Source of the DNA: an uncultured Ruminococcus sp.
GTDB lineage: Bacteria; Bacillota_A; Clostridia; Oscillospirales; Ruminococcaceae
NCBI GenBank assembly: GCA_902782875.1
Contig: CACZPE010000089.1
Coordinates: forward strand, 1-5,730
Direction: 5' to 3'
Length of the DNA: 5,730 bases
Part shown: in pieces, positions 5,687-5,730 of the stretch
Layout: each line of letters starts with the position of its first letter
Numbering within the stretch: the stretch's first letter is position 1
Position numbers and translations under genes: made by a program
Notes under the pieces: generated by a model
Database searches by the model: none
Seen by the model: only the letters and a program-made list of their open reading frames with translations
What the model was told of the DNA's origin: nothing

Positions 5687-5730
5687 ATGAAGGTTTGCGG
5701 GAAGGTACACAAGTACCACGACAATGTTGA
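5687..5730 (+). CDS. leuD: 3-isopropylmalate dehydratase small subunit, 3'-truncated by the window
   Basis: Only the first 14 codons plus two bases are present: MKVCGKVHKYHDNV, with the last partial codon (GA) fitting the expected Asp. This matches the LeuD opening pattern (GKV-K-DNVDTD). LeuD supplies the swivel domain that completes the active site with LeuC. It follows leuC by 17 nt, so the two are cotranscribed. The loop that sets substrate choice in LeuD-type proteins lies beyond the window. Confidence 0.82.
   Translation, partial: MKVCGKVHKYHDNV

Noticed and set aside
5455..5730. Plus-strand frame overlapping the leuC end and leuD start
   Set aside because: Different frame from both leuC and leuD, Arg-rich shadow composition, and both real genes are clear.
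1..5730. CRISPR array, mobile element or phage genes
   Set aside because: No spaced direct repeats, transposase, integrase or terminal inverted repeats are seen; every gene fits ordinary chromosomal functions.

Overview
The window reads as ordinary chromosome of a low-to-mid GC Gram-positive anaerobe of the Clostridia, most like Ruminococcus and its relatives (Oscillospiraceae). This rests on protein character, strong AAGGAG-type ribosome binding sites, a consensus sigma-A promoter and intrinsic terminators. The genus is an inference from memory of similar proteins, not a search result. All genes lie on the + strand and are densely packed. There are no tRNA or rRNA genes, insertion sequences, prophage genes or CRISPR arrays.

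Layout: (1) 1-715, the 3' part of a CPBP-family (Abi/Rce1-like) intramembrane protease gene, cut by the window edge. It has all three catalytic motifs and an odd Met/Asp-rich insert. (2) 771-1346, pduL, a zinc-dependent phosphate acyltransferase without an encapsulation peptide, so probably the housekeeping enzyme linking acetyl-CoA to acetyl phosphate. It ends at a clear intrinsic terminator (1387-1419). (3) 1420-1550, an AT-rich regulatory region with repeated TCATAT motifs and a near-perfect sigma-A promoter (TTGACA, 18 bp, TATAAT). (4) 1551-4298, a two-gene operon: a YceG-like protein (525 aa, 'biosynthetic module' component of Ter-type stress systems) and a TelA/YceH toxic-anion-resistance protein (388 aa), 3 nt apart. 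(5) 4299-4412, a short leader with a long bipartite hairpin ending in T6, placed only 5 nt before the leuC ribosome binding site. (6) 4413-5669, leuC (418-aa type), followed after 17 nt by the start of leuD at 5687, cut by the window end. Together they should form isopropylmalate isomerase of leucine synthesis.

The units look functionally independent: acetate/acyl-phosphate metabolism, an envelope or metal-type stress dyad, and leucine biosynthesis. The parts most worth a second look are the YceG-TelA pair, which stands alone here without TerD/TerC-type partners and has a visible internal duplication in YceG; the leuC leader, whose terminator leaves no room for a promoter downstream and whose 5' arm is overlapped by a tiny Leu-rich reading frame; and the Met/Asp-rich insert of the CPBP protein. 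No wholly new system was identified with confidence.
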